A DNA stretch of 49,071 nucleotides. It comes from Fermentimonas sp. Lineage in GTDB: Bacteria > Bacteroidota > Bacteroidia > Bacteroidales > Dysgonomonadaceae. The stretch lies in NCBI GenBank assembly GCA_028709385.1, contig JAQVXD010000017.1, positions 1 to 49,071 on the forward strand, written 5' to 3'. The translations under genes were made by a program, and so were the position numbers. The notes under the pieces were generated by a model that was not told the origin of the DNA, did no database searches, and was given only the letters and a program-made list of their open reading frames with translations. Shown one piece after another: positions 15,394-23,912 of this stretch. Position 1 is the first letter of the stretch, and every line of letters begins with the position of its first letter.

Positions 15394-16890
15394 ATGGCTT
15401 TAAAATTTATTAGCGCTGAAGAGGCTGCATCACTTGTTAAACATAATGATAATGTCGGTTTCAGCGGGTTCACTCATGCAGGTTGCCCAAAGGTTGTACC
15501 TGTAGCAATTGCCAAACAGGCTGAAGAGGAGCACGCAAAAGGCAATTCTTTCAAAATCGGTGTATTCACAGGTGCCTCCACAGGTGATTCTATTGACGGC
15601 TCGCTTACCAGGGCAAAAGCAATTAAATTCCGCACACCATACCAAACCAACAAGGATATGCGTGTAGCTTTAAACAATGGGGAATTTGATTTTTTTGATC
15701 TTCATCTCTCACAGTTAGCCCAGGAGATTCGTTATGGTTTTCTCGGGAAAATAAATGTGGCAGTTGTTGAGGCTTGCGATGTGACAGAAACCGGAGAGAT
15801 AGTACCCACAACAGGAGTGGGAATTACACCAACTATCTGTCGTCTGGCTGATATTATAATTGTAGAGCTTAATAAAAAAGTGCCGTCCAAACTCCGTGGA
15901 ATTCATGATATGTATGAATTGCAGGATCCTCCAAAACGTCGCGAAATTCCAATTTTCGAGGTTCAGAATCGTGTCGGACTTGAATATGTAAAGGTTGACC
16001 CCTCAAAGATTTATGTGGTTGAAACAGACAATGAGGCTGAAGGAGGAGGTTTCGCACCTGTTGATGAAGTTACTTCCAGAATAGGGAATAATGTGGCGGA
16101 GTTTTTTGTGTCCGAACTAAAAGCAGGAAGAATACCTCCGCACTTTCTGCCAATCCAGTCAGGTGTGGGAAATATTGCAAATGCTGTTCTGTCTTCAATG
16201 GGAAGCAATCCTGCAATTCCCCGCTTCGAAGTGTACACTGAAGTTATTCAGGATGCTGTAATAGATATGATGCAGCAGGGTAACATCTCATTTGCAAGCG
16301 GTTGTTCACTCACAGTTAGTAACGAGGTACTAAATAAGTTTTATGACGATTTATCATTCTTCAAGAACAAGCTTGTACTACGACCATCAGAGATCTCAAA
16401 TAATCCCGGTCTTGCACGCAGATTAGGTATTATTTCTCTTAATACTGCAATTGAGGTAGATATTTTTGGTAATGTAAACTCAACTCACGTGAACGGAACC
16501 AAGATGATGAATGGAATAGGGGGGTCGGGCGATTTTACACGTAACTCATACCTTTCTATCTTTCTTACTCCTTCAACTGCCAAGAATGGATCGATCAGCT
16601 GCATAGTTCCAAAGGCTACTCATGAGGACCACAACGAGCACTCTGTGAAGATTATTGTTTCGGAATATGGGGTTGCCGATCTGAGAGGAAAAGGACCAAG
16701 AAACCGTGCTATAGAGATTATTGAAAAATGCGCACACCCTGATTATCGTCCCCTGTTGCATGAGTACCTCAATCGCGGTGTCAAAGGGCATATACCACAG
16801 GATTTAAATTCCTGCTTTGCATTTCACCAGGCACTCAAAGAAACAGGCAGTATGATAAATACTGATTTTTCTAAGTATAAAATGTTCTGA
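15394..16890 (+). CDS. Acetyl-CoA hydrolase/transferase family protein (succinyl-CoA:acetate CoA-transferase type)
   Basis: The 498-residue enzyme belongs to the Cat1/AarC family, which moves CoA between acyl-CoA and a carboxylic acid, commonly succinyl-CoA and acetate. The catalytic glutamate region is visible as NTAIEVDIFGNVNSTHVNG, followed by the glycine-rich GIGGSGDF and the SEYGVADLRG block. Length and order match the family. In an anaerobe it would release acetate while conserving the CoA thioester. The exact acyl donor cannot be read from sequence. A strong terminator follows 65 bp after the stop. Confidence 0.92.
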   Translation: MALKFISAEEAASLVKHNDNVGFSGFTHAGCPKVVPVAIAKQAEEEHAKGNSFKIGVFTGASTGDSIDGSLTRAKAIKFRTPYQTNKDMRVALNNGEFDFFDLHLSQLAQEIRYGFLGKINVAVVEACDVTETGEIVPTTGVGITPTICRLADIIIVELNKKVPSKLRGIHDMYELQDPPKRREIPIFEVQNRVGLEYVKVDPSKIYVVETDNEAEGGGFAPVDEVTSRIGNNVAEFFVSELKAGRIPPHFLPIQSGVGNIANAVLSSMGSNPAIPRFEVYTEVIQDAVIDMMQQGNISFASGCSLTVSNEVLNKFYDDLSFFKNKLVLRPSEISNNPGLARRLGIISLNTAIEVDIFGNVNSTHVNGTKMMNGIGGSGDFTRNSYLSIFLTPSTAKNGSISCIVPKATHEDHNEHSVKIIVSEYGVADLRGKGPRNRAIEIIEKCAHPDYRPLLHEYLNRGVKGHIPQDLNSCFAFHQALKETGSMINTDFSKYKMF

Positions 16891-16955
16891 GAAAACAATG
16901 AGTTGCTAGTCCTAATTAACGGTTACAGTTTTTTACAAGTCTAGTTTATTTTTAT

Positions 16956-17000
16956 CCATAAGTTTGAAGGTTAGCCTTCAAACTTATGGATTTCTTTTTA
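16956..17000 (+). terminator. Intrinsic terminator after the CoA-transferase gene
   Basis: A perfect 15-bp stem, CCATAAGTTTGAAGG (16956-16970) and CCTTCAAACTTATGG (16975-16989), closes on a four-base TTAG loop. ATTTCTTTTT follows. It probably also insulates the convergent gene ending at 17083. Confidence 0.88.
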
Positions 17001-17082
17001 CAGGCTAGTATTTCACAATCATGTCAAACAAAAAAGCAAAACAAATGCATCGATCAACAAATCTTTAAAAGTTGTTGTTTTG

Positions 17083-17775
17083 TTATTTTCCATAATTTTT
17101 TGCAATTCTAAATCCTAAGTCATCAATTTTAAAGGATAGAGGATGACTTCTCCTGCGGGTTGTTGCCATGACACTCCGTTCGTTGTCGTTCCAGCCACCT
17201 CCTCTGAAAATACGGTATGTTCCATAAACTGTTTCGTCATAGATATCAGAACACCACTCCCAGATATTTCCCAACATGTCATATAAGCCCCATTCATTTG
17301 GTAGTTTCCCTCCAACATCTTGAGTTCCACCAAGCGAATTTTCTTTATACCAGGCAATTTCATCAAGTTCACCATATCGGATCTTTCCTGTTCCAGCCTG
17401 ACAGGCATACTGCCACTCAGCTTCTGTGGGTAGTCTAAATCCATTTTCCTTTGGAGTAAATATTATCTCGTCTTTATCTCCCAATGTGTAACATGGTTTT
17501 AATCCTAACAAAAAGGATAAGGCATTACAAAACCTTATCGCCTCCATCCATGAAACGGTTTCAATTGGTTTTCTTCCACCTTTAAAGGTACTTGGTGATT
17601 CTTTCATCACTTTTTGATAAATATCCTGTGTCACCGGAAATTTAAACAGAAAAAATGCATCAACCTCTGTTGTCCATCTCCTCTTTATCCTATTATCCCT
17701 TAATTCAACTGTACCGGGTGGGATTTCTACTAAATGGTCGCTTACAGTTGAAATGAGATCTATTTCCTTAAACAT
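17083..17775 (-). CDS. SUMF1/formylglycine-generating-enzyme fold protein, catalytic cysteine missing
   Basis: The 230-residue protein has the FGE-sulfatase fold. Landmarks are the N-terminal IPPGTVEL strand, FPVTQDIY, PIETVSWMEAIRFCNAL, GFRLPTEAEWQYAC, GLYDMLGNIWEWCSD and FRGGGWND near the end. True formylglycine-generating enzymes carry a cysteine shortly after the RGGSW stretch. Here the same region reads NDNERSVMATTRRR without one. It therefore probably is not an aerobic FGE but one of the many SUMF1-fold proteins with binding or other roles. No signal peptide is evident and it stands alone. No sulfatase gene lies in the window. Confidence 0.85.
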   Translation of the reverse strand: MFKEIDLISTVSDHLVEIPPGTVELRDNRIKRRWTTEVDAFFLFKFPVTQDIYQKVMKESPSTFKGGRKPIETVSWMEAIRFCNALSFLLGLKPCYTLGDKDEIIFTPKENGFRLPTEAEWQYACQAGTGKIRYGELDEIAWYKENSLGGTQDVGGKLPNEWGLYDMLGNIWEWCSDIYDETVYGTYRIFRGGGWNDNERSVMATTRRRSHPLSFKIDDLGFRIAKNYGK

Positions 17776-17931
17776 GTTTTGAGTATTAATTATCGAATTG
17801 GTAATCTAAAATACTTTTTATTTCTGAAAACAAAAATTAGGGTTCAAAGGTTGTCATATTTGCATTTTATTTGCCGTTTGTATCAGGTTTTAACTGGTTA
17901 AATCCGATAAGCAATATTTTGAACAAGCCAT

Positions 17932-17962
17932 AAAAAAAGCACTCCCACAAAGGTAAGTGCTT
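17932..17962 (-). terminator. Terminator of tRNA-Pro
   Basis: On the - strand AAGCACT (17962-17956) pairs with AGTGCTT (17943-17937) and a run of T residues follows (17938-17932). It begins 12 bases after the tRNA 3' end. Confidence 0.75.
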
Positions 17963-17974
17963 GATTTTCTTTTG

Positions 17975-18050
17975 TCGGGATGAGAAGATTCGAACTTCCG
18001 ACCCCACGCCCCCCAGACGCGTACTCTAAACCGGACTGAGCTACATCCCG
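17975..18050 (-). tRNA. tRNA-Pro (anticodon GGG)
   Basis: Read on the - strand, the 76 bases fold as a full cloverleaf. The acceptor arms are CGGGATG/CATCCCG, the D-stem is GCTC/GAGT and the anticodon stem is CGCGT/GCGTG. The loop CTGGGGG gives GGG, which reads CCC and CCT proline codons. The T arm GGAAG-TTCGAAT-CTTCT follows. The discriminator base is A, and CCA is not encoded. Confidence 0.95.
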
Positions 18051-18062
18051 AAAAAGTGACCG

Positions 18063-18094
18063 CAAAATTACCAATTAGTTTTTAATTTCACAAA
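18063..18094 (-). promoter_or_regulatory. Promoter of tRNA-Pro
   Basis: On the - strand TTTG (18094-18091), a 20-base spacer, then TAATTTTG (18070-18063) exactly match the Bacteroidetes consensus. The box ends 13 bases before the mature tRNA. Confidence 0.7.
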
Positions 18095-18168
18095 TCAACT
18101 TTCACATCATTGTTATATCGGAGAATGAAATTGTCTGTGCATTGCATATACATCACTCGTATTAATTG

Positions 18169-18246
18169 CGTACCATGTTCGAATCAACTCCTGTTCAACG
18201 TCATATTTATATAAGTTATCTTAGGAGTTGGTTAGTAGTTGGTACG
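18169..18246. repeat. Imperfect long inverted repeat in the tRNA-lpxD gap
   Basis: CGTACCA (18169-18175) pairs with TGGTACG (18240-18246), and CAACTCCT (18185-18192) pairs with AGGAGTTG (18223-18230). The unpaired segments between the two helices are exactly 9 bases on each side, and the loop is 30 bases. It is not the same element as the repeat at 6783/47855. No ORF lies here. The remainder of 18051-18458 is AT-rich with a TATATTTG box at 18265-18272, a possible lpxD promoter, and nothing else I can support. Confidence 0.5.
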
Positions 18247-18458
18247 TCGCAGGTATGTGTTTAGTATATTTGTTTCAAGTCTCTCTTTACGGAAATGATT
18301 ATTAGGAAGACCGGGTTTAAAATATATTATGAATCAATTGGGTATAAGTTGAGAAATATGTTGTTAATTTGCAGTTTTAATTTATAAATTGAGAGGATGT
18401 CCGTTCTTTTATAGATTTTTTCCTCGTTCAGGGCAGTCTCATTAAAATATTTCTTCAA

Positions 18459-19505
18459 ATGGCTTATACCGCAAAACAAATAGCCGACTATCTCCAAGGG
18501 GAAGTTATAGGTAGTCAGGATGTTTCCGTTTCAAGTTTTTCAAAGATAGAAGAGGGTAAACCGGGCACAATTTCGTTTCTTGCTAATCCAAAGTATACTT
18601 CATTTATTTATACAACAAAAGCTGATATTGTATTGGTTAATGAGGATTTTGTTGCCGAAAAGCCAATTTCGGCAACACTTATTAAAGTGAAAAATGCTTA
18701 TTCTGCACTGGCATCTCTGATGGAGATGGTGAAAAACAGTGCTCCTCAAAAGAGTGGCACTGATAGTATGAGTTTTGTGTCAGACTCGGCCGTTGTAGGT
18801 GAGAATGTTTATATAGGCGCATTTGCGTATATAGGAGAAAATGCCGGAGTAGGTGAAAACAGCAAAATATACCCTCAGGTTTATGTTGGGGATAATGTGA
18901 AGATCGGGAAAAATACAACAATATACCCCGGAGTAAGAATATACCACGACTGTGTTATTGGTGACAACTGCATAATTCACTCGGGTTCAGTTATTGGTGC
19001 AGATGGCTTTGGCTATAGCAAGGAAGATAATATTTATCATAAAATCCCGCAGCTTGGCAATGTGTTAATAGAAGATGATGTGGAAATTGGTGCAAATACA
19101 ACCATCGACAGGTCGGTTATTGACTCTACAATTATTCGTCGCGGAGTGAAACTTGACAACCTAATACAAATTGCTCATAATTGTGAGATAGGAGAAAATA
19201 CGGCAATGGCTGCTCAGGTAGGAATTGCCGGATCAACCAAGATAGGGGAGAACTGTGTATTAGGAGGACAAGTAGGTATCGGAGGCCACATTACGATAGG
19301 GAAAAATAGTCAGATCGGTGCCCAGGCAGGTATAATCAGTAACACCAAAGAGGACTCTGAACTCATGGGATCGCCCGCTTTTCCGGTTAAAAACTTCTTT
19401 AAATCGAGTATTATCATTCCCAAGCTTCCAGATATGTACAGGCAGTTAAATACTCTGGAAAGAGAGATCGCTGAACTTAAAAAGAAATTAGAGCCGATTG
19501 ACTAA
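18459..19505 (+). CDS. lpxD: UDP-3-O-(3-hydroxyacyl)glucosamine N-acyltransferase LpxD
   Basis: LpxD adds the N-linked hydroxyacyl chain in lipid A synthesis. The 348-residue protein has the N-terminal uridine-binding domain (to about residue 100), then a left-handed beta-helix of hexapeptide repeats such as IGENAG, IGKNTT and IGDNCI. The catalytic histidine region reads [12 protein letters not shown], and a C-terminal helix ([10 protein letters not shown] stretch) ends the chain. It is the first of three consecutive lpx genes on the + strand. Confidence 0.96.
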   Translation: MAYTAKQIADYLQGEVIGSQDVSVSSFSKIEEGKPGTISFLANPKYTSFIYTTKADIVLVNEDFVAEKPISATLIKVKNAYSALASLMEMVKNSAPQKSGTDSMSFVSDSAVVGENVYIGAFAYIGENAGVGENSKIYPQVYVGDNVKIGKNTTIYPGVRIYHDCVIGDNCIIHSGSVIGADGFGYSKEDNIYHKIPQLGNVLIEDDVEIGANTTIDRSVIDSTIIRRGVKLDNLIQIAHNCEIGENTAMAAQVGIAGSTKIGENCVLGGQVGIGGHITIGKNSQIGAQAGIISNTKEDSELMGSPAFPVKNFFKSSIIIPKLPDMYRQLNTLEREIAELKKKLEPID

Positions 19506-19620
19506 GCAATCGATTTAATTCAGATTTATAAACATTTCAAATTTTGTTACTGAAATTTGTGCTTTTGGTTGTATATTTGCACAAATATTGGTGTATTGTG
19601 AAAATTATATATAAAATATT

Positions 19621-21003
19621 GTGAGACAACAAACATTACAAAACAGCTTCACCCTTAAAGGTATCGGATTGCATACAGGTTTAGATATCATTGTAACTTT
19701 CAATCCTGCCCCGGAAGATCATGGTGTAAAAATAAAGCGAGTTGATCTTGAAGACCAGCCTATACTGGAGGCGTTGGCTGATCACGTTGTAAACACTCAG
19801 CGTGGAACCGTGATAGGGAAAAACAATGTAACGGTGAGTACAATTGAACACGGAATGGCTGCATTATATGCCCTAGGGGTTGACAATTGCCTTATTGAGG
19901 TGAATGCGTCTGAATTCCCGATTCTCGACGGCAGTTCAATTGAATATGTTAAAGCAATTAAGAAAGCTGGAATCGTTAAGCAGGATAAAGATAAAAATTA
20001 CTATATCGTCAGAAAAAAGATTGAGGTTTCTGATCCTGAAACAGGATCTAAACTGACTCTGCTGCCTGATGATGCTTTCTGTATAAATTCTTTCATCGAG
20101 TTTGATTCACAATACATCCCAAATCAGTCGGCAACATTGGATAATGTGACTAACTTTGAAACAGAGATTGCACCCTCACGTACTTTTGTATTCGTAAGAG
20201 AAATACAAAAACTCCGTGAAGCAGGTCTTATTAAAGGCGGTAATCTGGATAATGCAATTGTTATATACGAAAGAGAGCTACCTCAGGATGAGCTTGATGT
20301 GATTGCTGATGAACTTAATGTTCCTCGTCAGGATGCTAAGGAGCTGGGTTATCTTAATAACAGGGAGCTGATGTTTCCAAATGAACCTGCACGTCACAAG
20401 TTGCTGGATATCATAGGAGATATGGCATTGATCGGTAAGCCTATCCTGGGCCGTCTAATTGCCATTCGTCCCGGGCATAAAATAAATAATCAATTAGCCC
20501 GCCTGATAAGAAAGGATATTAAGCTTAACGAAGTTCAACCGCCCGTATATGATCCAAATGCAGAACCTGTAATGGACAATATCAGAATCAGGGAGCTGCT
20601 TCCTCACCGCTATCCTTTCCTGATGGTGGATAAGATCATACAGGTTACAGATAAATTCATAGTCGGGGTTAAGAATATTACAACCAATGAGCCCTTTTTT
20701 ACGGGTCATTTCCCGCAAGAGCCGGTAATGCCGGGTGTGCTGCAGATTGAGGCAATGGCTCAGACAGGAGGAATTCTTGTGCTTTCCAAGTTAGATGAAC
20801 CGGAAAGATACTCTACATATTTTCTTAAGATAGATAATGTCAAATTCAGACATAAGGTGGTTCCCGGAGATACTTTAATATTCCGTGTAGAAATGTCAAG
20901 TGAAGTAAGAAGAGGTATCGCAACTATGCGTGGTCTTGCATTCATAGGCGATAAGGTTATTTCAGAAGCTGATTTTACGGCTCAGATAGTGAAAAATAAG
21001 TAA
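19621..21003 (+). CDS. Bifunctional LpxC deacetylase / FabZ dehydratase fusion
   Basis: The 460-residue fusion joins two steps. LpxC (about residues 1-300) removes acetate from UDP-3-O-acyl-GlcNAc. FabZ (about 315-460) dehydrates 3-hydroxyacyl-ACP. In the LpxC part, zinc ligands appear in TIEHGMAAL and in RHKLLDIIGD, with RPGHKINN after them. In the FabZ part, LLPHRYPFLMVD and GHFPQEPVMPGVLQIEAMAQ hold the active His and Glu. This fusion is characteristic of Bacteroidetes. It begins at GTG (19621), since no better in-frame ATG exists upstream or within the conserved start. It lies between lpxD and lpxA. Confidence 0.96.
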   Translation: MRQQTLQNSFTLKGIGLHTGLDIIVTFNPAPEDHGVKIKRVDLEDQPILEALADHVVNTQRGTVIGKNNVTVSTIEHGMAALYALGVDNCLIEVNASEFPILDGSSIEYVKAIKKAGIVKQDKDKNYYIVRKKIEVSDPETGSKLTLLPDDAFCINSFIEFDSQYIPNQSATLDNVTNFETEIAPSRTFVFVREIQKLREAGLIKGGNLDNAIVIYERELPQDELDVIADELNVPRQDAKELGYLNNRELMFPNEPARHKLLDIIGDMALIGKPILGRLIAIRPGHKINNQLARLIRKDIKLNEVQPPVYDPNAEPVMDNIRIRELLPHRYPFLMVDKIIQVTDKFIVGVKNITTNEPFFTGHFPQEPVMPGVLQIEAMAQTGGILVLSKLDEPERYSTYFLKIDNVKFRHKVVPGDTLIFRVEMSSEVRRGIATMRGLAFIGDKVISEADFTAQIVKNK

Positions 21004-21022
21004 TAAAAAATTTACCATAAAT

Positions 21023-21811
21023 ATGAATAGTATTTCAAATTTGGCATTTGTACATCCGGAAGCTAAACTTGGAGAAAATGTTGTTGTTGAGCCATTTGCT
21101 TACGTAGATCAAAATACTGAGATTGGAGACGGAACAAGAATCATGTCTCATGCAACTGTGCTTAGCGGTTCCCGAATAGGCAAAAACTGTACTATATTTC
21201 CTCATGCCACAATTGCAGGTATTCCACAAGATCTTAAATTTAAGGGAGAAGATACCATTGCTGAAATTGGTGATAACACTACAGTAAGAGAATGCGCAAC
21301 TGTTAACAGAGGGACAGCATCCAAAGGATTTACAAAAGTCGGAAAAGATTGTCTAATTATGGCCTACAGCCATGTGGCGCACGATTGCGTTGTTAAAGAC
21401 AATGTGATAATCGGCAACTCTACTCAGTTGGCGGGAGAGGTTGAGATTGACGACTATGCAATTCTGAGCGGCGGAACTCTTGTTCATCAGTTTTCACGAA
21501 TAGGTTCACACACCATGATTCAGGGGGGATCAAAAGTTTCAAAAGATATTCCGCCCTATGTTATGGTTGGTCGCGAACCGATCACATATGTTGGTTTAAA
21601 CATAGTTGGGCTTCGTCGCAGAGGATATAGCAGCGAAAAGATCAATTCAATACAGGAGATGTACAGATTTATTTACCTGTCCGGCCTTAATGTTTCGCAA
21701 GCATTAGAAAAGATTGAAAACGAGATTCAGGAAAGTGAAGAACGTCAGGTGATATTAGACTTTATTCGTTCATCGAACCGTGGAATCGTTCGTGGCAACA
21801 TGGAGGGATAA
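21023..21811 (+). CDS. lpxA: UDP-N-acetylglucosamine O-acyltransferase LpxA
   Basis: LpxA performs the first acyl transfer of lipid A synthesis. The 262-residue beta-helix protein shows hexapeptide repeats, the catalytic histidine in AYSHVAHDC, and the product-binding GGTLVHQFSRIG stretch. A C-terminal helical domain ends the protein. It follows the lpxC-fabZ fusion by 19 bp and ends just before aguA, so the five genes 18459-23826 may be cotranscribed. Confidence 0.96.
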   Translation: MNSISNLAFVHPEAKLGENVVVEPFAYVDQNTEIGDGTRIMSHATVLSGSRIGKNCTIFPHATIAGIPQDLKFKGEDTIAEIGDNTTVRECATVNRGTASKGFTKVGKDCLIMAYSHVAHDCVVKDNVIIGNSTQLAGEVEIDDYAILSGGTLVHQFSRIGSHTMIQGGSKVSKDIPPYVMVGREPITYVGLNIVGLRRRGYSSEKINSIQEMYRFIYLSGLNVSQALEKIENEIQESEERQVILDFIRSSNRGIVRGNMEG

Positions 21812-21815
21812 AAAT

Positions 21816-22838
21816 ATGTCTCAAGTATATTTTCCTGCAGAGTGGTTTCCACAGAGCTGCATACAAATCACATGGCCACACTCAGGAACAGATTGGGCTG
21901 ATGTTCTCGATGAGGTGACATCAAGCTACATAACTCTGTCGAAAGAGATTCTCAAAAGAGAAAAACTGCTGGTAGTCATTCCACACGGATATGATATTAA
22001 TTCCCATTTTACAGAAGAAGAGCAGGCCAATTTGATATCTGCCGAGATTGACAGTAATGATACCTGGGCACGTGATCATGGAGCAATTTCCGTTTTTGTG
22101 AATGGAAAGCCAGTACTGCTGGATTTTGGATTTAATGGCTGGGGATTGAAGTTTGCCGCTAACTATGACAATCAGATTATTGGCAGATTGTTTGAGGGGT
22201 CAGTCTTTAACGAGTCAGTCAGTTATCAAAATCATCAAAACTTTATACTGGAGGGTGGGTCTGTAGAGTCAGACGGAAACGGTACTATACTTACTACTTC
22301 CATTTGTCTGTCAGCACCTAATCGTAATCAGCCTATGAAGAAAGGTGAGATTGAAGAATATCTCAAACAGAGTCTGGGAGCAGAAAGAGTATTATGGCTC
22401 AATTACGGATATCTTGCAGGTGATGATACTGACAGTCATGTTGACACCTTAGCCCGATTTTGTAATGAAACAACAATTGCTTATGTTAAATGTGATGATG
22501 TTGATGATGAACATTATTCACAACTAAAAGCAATGGAAGAGGAGCTTAAAACATTTGTTACAAAGGCAGGTGAGAAGTACAATCTGGTAGCACTTCCAAT
22601 GGCTGATGCTTTATTTGGTGACAGTGGGCGCTTACCTGCTACGTATGCCAATTTCATCATACTTAATGATGCCGTTATAGTTCCTGCGTACGGGTCTACC
22701 AAGGATCAGACTGCCTGTCATTTATTGCAAGAGGTATTTCCAGACCGCGAGATTGTGGGAATTGACAGCAGACCGTTTATCAAACAGCACGGTTCTCTTC
22801 ATTGTCTGACAATGCAGTTTCCCGAAGGATTTTTATAA
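21816..22838 (+). CDS. aguA: Agmatine deiminase
   Basis: AguA hydrolyses agmatine to N-carbamoylputrescine and ammonia. The pentein fold is indicated by NDTWARDHGAI near residue 80, EGGSVESDG near 150, and DDTDSHVDTLARF near 210. The catalytic cysteine is in HGSLHCLTMQFP near the C-terminus. The frame opens at 21780 inside lpxA, but the ATG at 21816 (341 residues) gives the normal family start and avoids a 31-bp overlap. The gap to lpxA is 4 bp. Confidence 0.94.
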   Translation: MSQVYFPAEWFPQSCIQITWPHSGTDWADVLDEVTSSYITLSKEILKREKLLVVIPHGYDINSHFTEEEQANLISAEIDSNDTWARDHGAISVFVNGKPVLLDFGFNGWGLKFAANYDNQIIGRLFEGSVFNESVSYQNHQNFILEGGSVESDGNGTILTTSICLSAPNRNQPMKKGEIEEYLKQSLGAERVLWLNYGYLAGDDTDSHVDTLARFCNETTIAYVKCDDVDDEHYSQLKAMEEELKTFVTKAGEKYNLVALPMADALFGDSGRLPATYANFIILNDAVIVPAYGSTKDQTACHLLQEVFPDREIVGIDSRPFIKQHGSLHCLTMQFPEGFL

Positions 22839-22953
22839 ACTTCCTTATACTCTTGTATTTTAATATTTTAAGTTCAACAAAAAACAAAGAGTGTAAATTT
22901 GGTGTTAACATTACAGGTATTTTACCGGAATCTTAATTTCAATTCAATTTATT

Positions 22954-23826
22954 ATGAAGGTTGGGATAATTCAACAGGCAAACAGTGCAGATATTGCAGA
23001 AAATATCCAAAAGTTAAAGGAGAAAATCATACAACTTGCAAGTGACGGTGCTGAGTTGATTGTGATGCAGGAGCTTCACAACGGTCTCTACTTTTGTCAG
23101 ACCGAAGACACTGATGTTTTTGACCAGGCAGAAACTATTCCGGGACATTCAACCGATACTTTTGGTGAATTGGCCAAGGAGCTGGGGGTTGTAATAATAC
23201 TTTCTCTCTTTGAGAAAAGAGCAGCCGGTCTCTACCACAACACTGCTGTTGTGTTGGAGAAGGATGGATCTATTGCGGGCGTTTACCGTAAAATGCACAT
23301 ACCGGATGATCCTGCTTATTATGAGAAGTTTTATTTTACACCCGGTGACCTGGGTTTTAATCCAATTGATACTTCTGTCGGCCGCCTCGGAGTACTTGTT
23401 TGCTGGGATCAGTGGTATCCCGAAGCTGCCCGTTTGATGGCAATGTCAGGTGCTGAATTACTGATTTATCCCACTGCAATAGGGTGGGAGTCAACAGACA
23501 GTGAAGAAGAAAAACAGCGTCAGTTGGATGCATGGATAACCATACAGCGTGGTCATGCAGTAGCTAATGGTATACCAGTTGTTTCTGTTAACCGCACCGG
23601 TTACGAGTCGGACCCTTCAGGTCAGACAAACGGAATTCAGTTTTGGGGGAATAGTTTTATTTGCGGACCACAGGGAGAATTTCTATTCAAGGCAGATGTT
23701 AAAGAGATTACTCAGATAATTGAAATAGATAAAAAAAGAACGGAGAATGTAAGGCGCTGGTGGCCCTTTTTCCGTGACAGGCGTATTGATGAATACGGGG
23801 AACTGACTAAACGATGGATTGATTAA
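22954..23826 (+). CDS. aguB: N-carbamoylputrescine amidase
   Basis: AguB converts N-carbamoylputrescine to putrescine, CO2 and ammonia. It is a nitrilase-superfamily protein of 290 residues with the Glu-Lys-Cys triad visible. The Glu is in VMQELHNGLYF, the Lys in YRKMHIPDDP and the Cys in VLVCWDQWYPEAARL. It is preceded by aguA, completing the agmatine route to putrescine. A TAAATTTG box at 22894-22901 may give it a promoter of its own. Confidence 0.95.
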   Translation: MKVGIIQQANSADIAENIQKLKEKIIQLASDGAELIVMQELHNGLYFCQTEDTDVFDQAETIPGHSTDTFGELAKELGVVIILSLFEKRAAGLYHNTAVVLEKDGSIAGVYRKMHIPDDPAYYEKFYFTPGDLGFNPIDTSVGRLGVLVCWDQWYPEAARLMAMSGAELLIYPTAIGWESTDSEEEKQRQLDAWITIQRGHAVANGIPVVSVNRTGYESDPSGQTNGIQFWGNSFICGPQGEFLFKADVKEITQIIEIDKKRTENVRRWWPFFRDRRIDEYGELTKRWID

Positions 23827-23859
23827 TACTTTCGTTTATTGAACAGTATAATACAAAAT

Positions 23860-23887
23860 AAGGCCGGACAATTATTTGCCCGGCCTT
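23860..23887. terminator. Bidirectional hairpin between aguB and the repeat lipoprotein gene
   Basis: AAGGCCGG (23860-23867) pairs with CCGGCCTT (23880-23887) around a 12-base loop. It stands between two convergent genes and is flanked by A/T-rich sequence on both sides, so it may end transcripts from either direction. Confidence 0.7.
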
Positions 23888-23912
23888 AAAATTGAAAGCA
23901 CACTTAGAAAAA

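Noticed and set aside
17948-17955. TAnnTTTG-like box on the - strand
   Set aside because: It lies in the loop of the tRNA-Pro terminator, has no matching -33 element, and is probably chance.
17776-18458. tRNA-Pro as an integration site of a mobile element
   Set aside because: No duplicate of the tRNA 3' end and no integrase were found on either side within the window.
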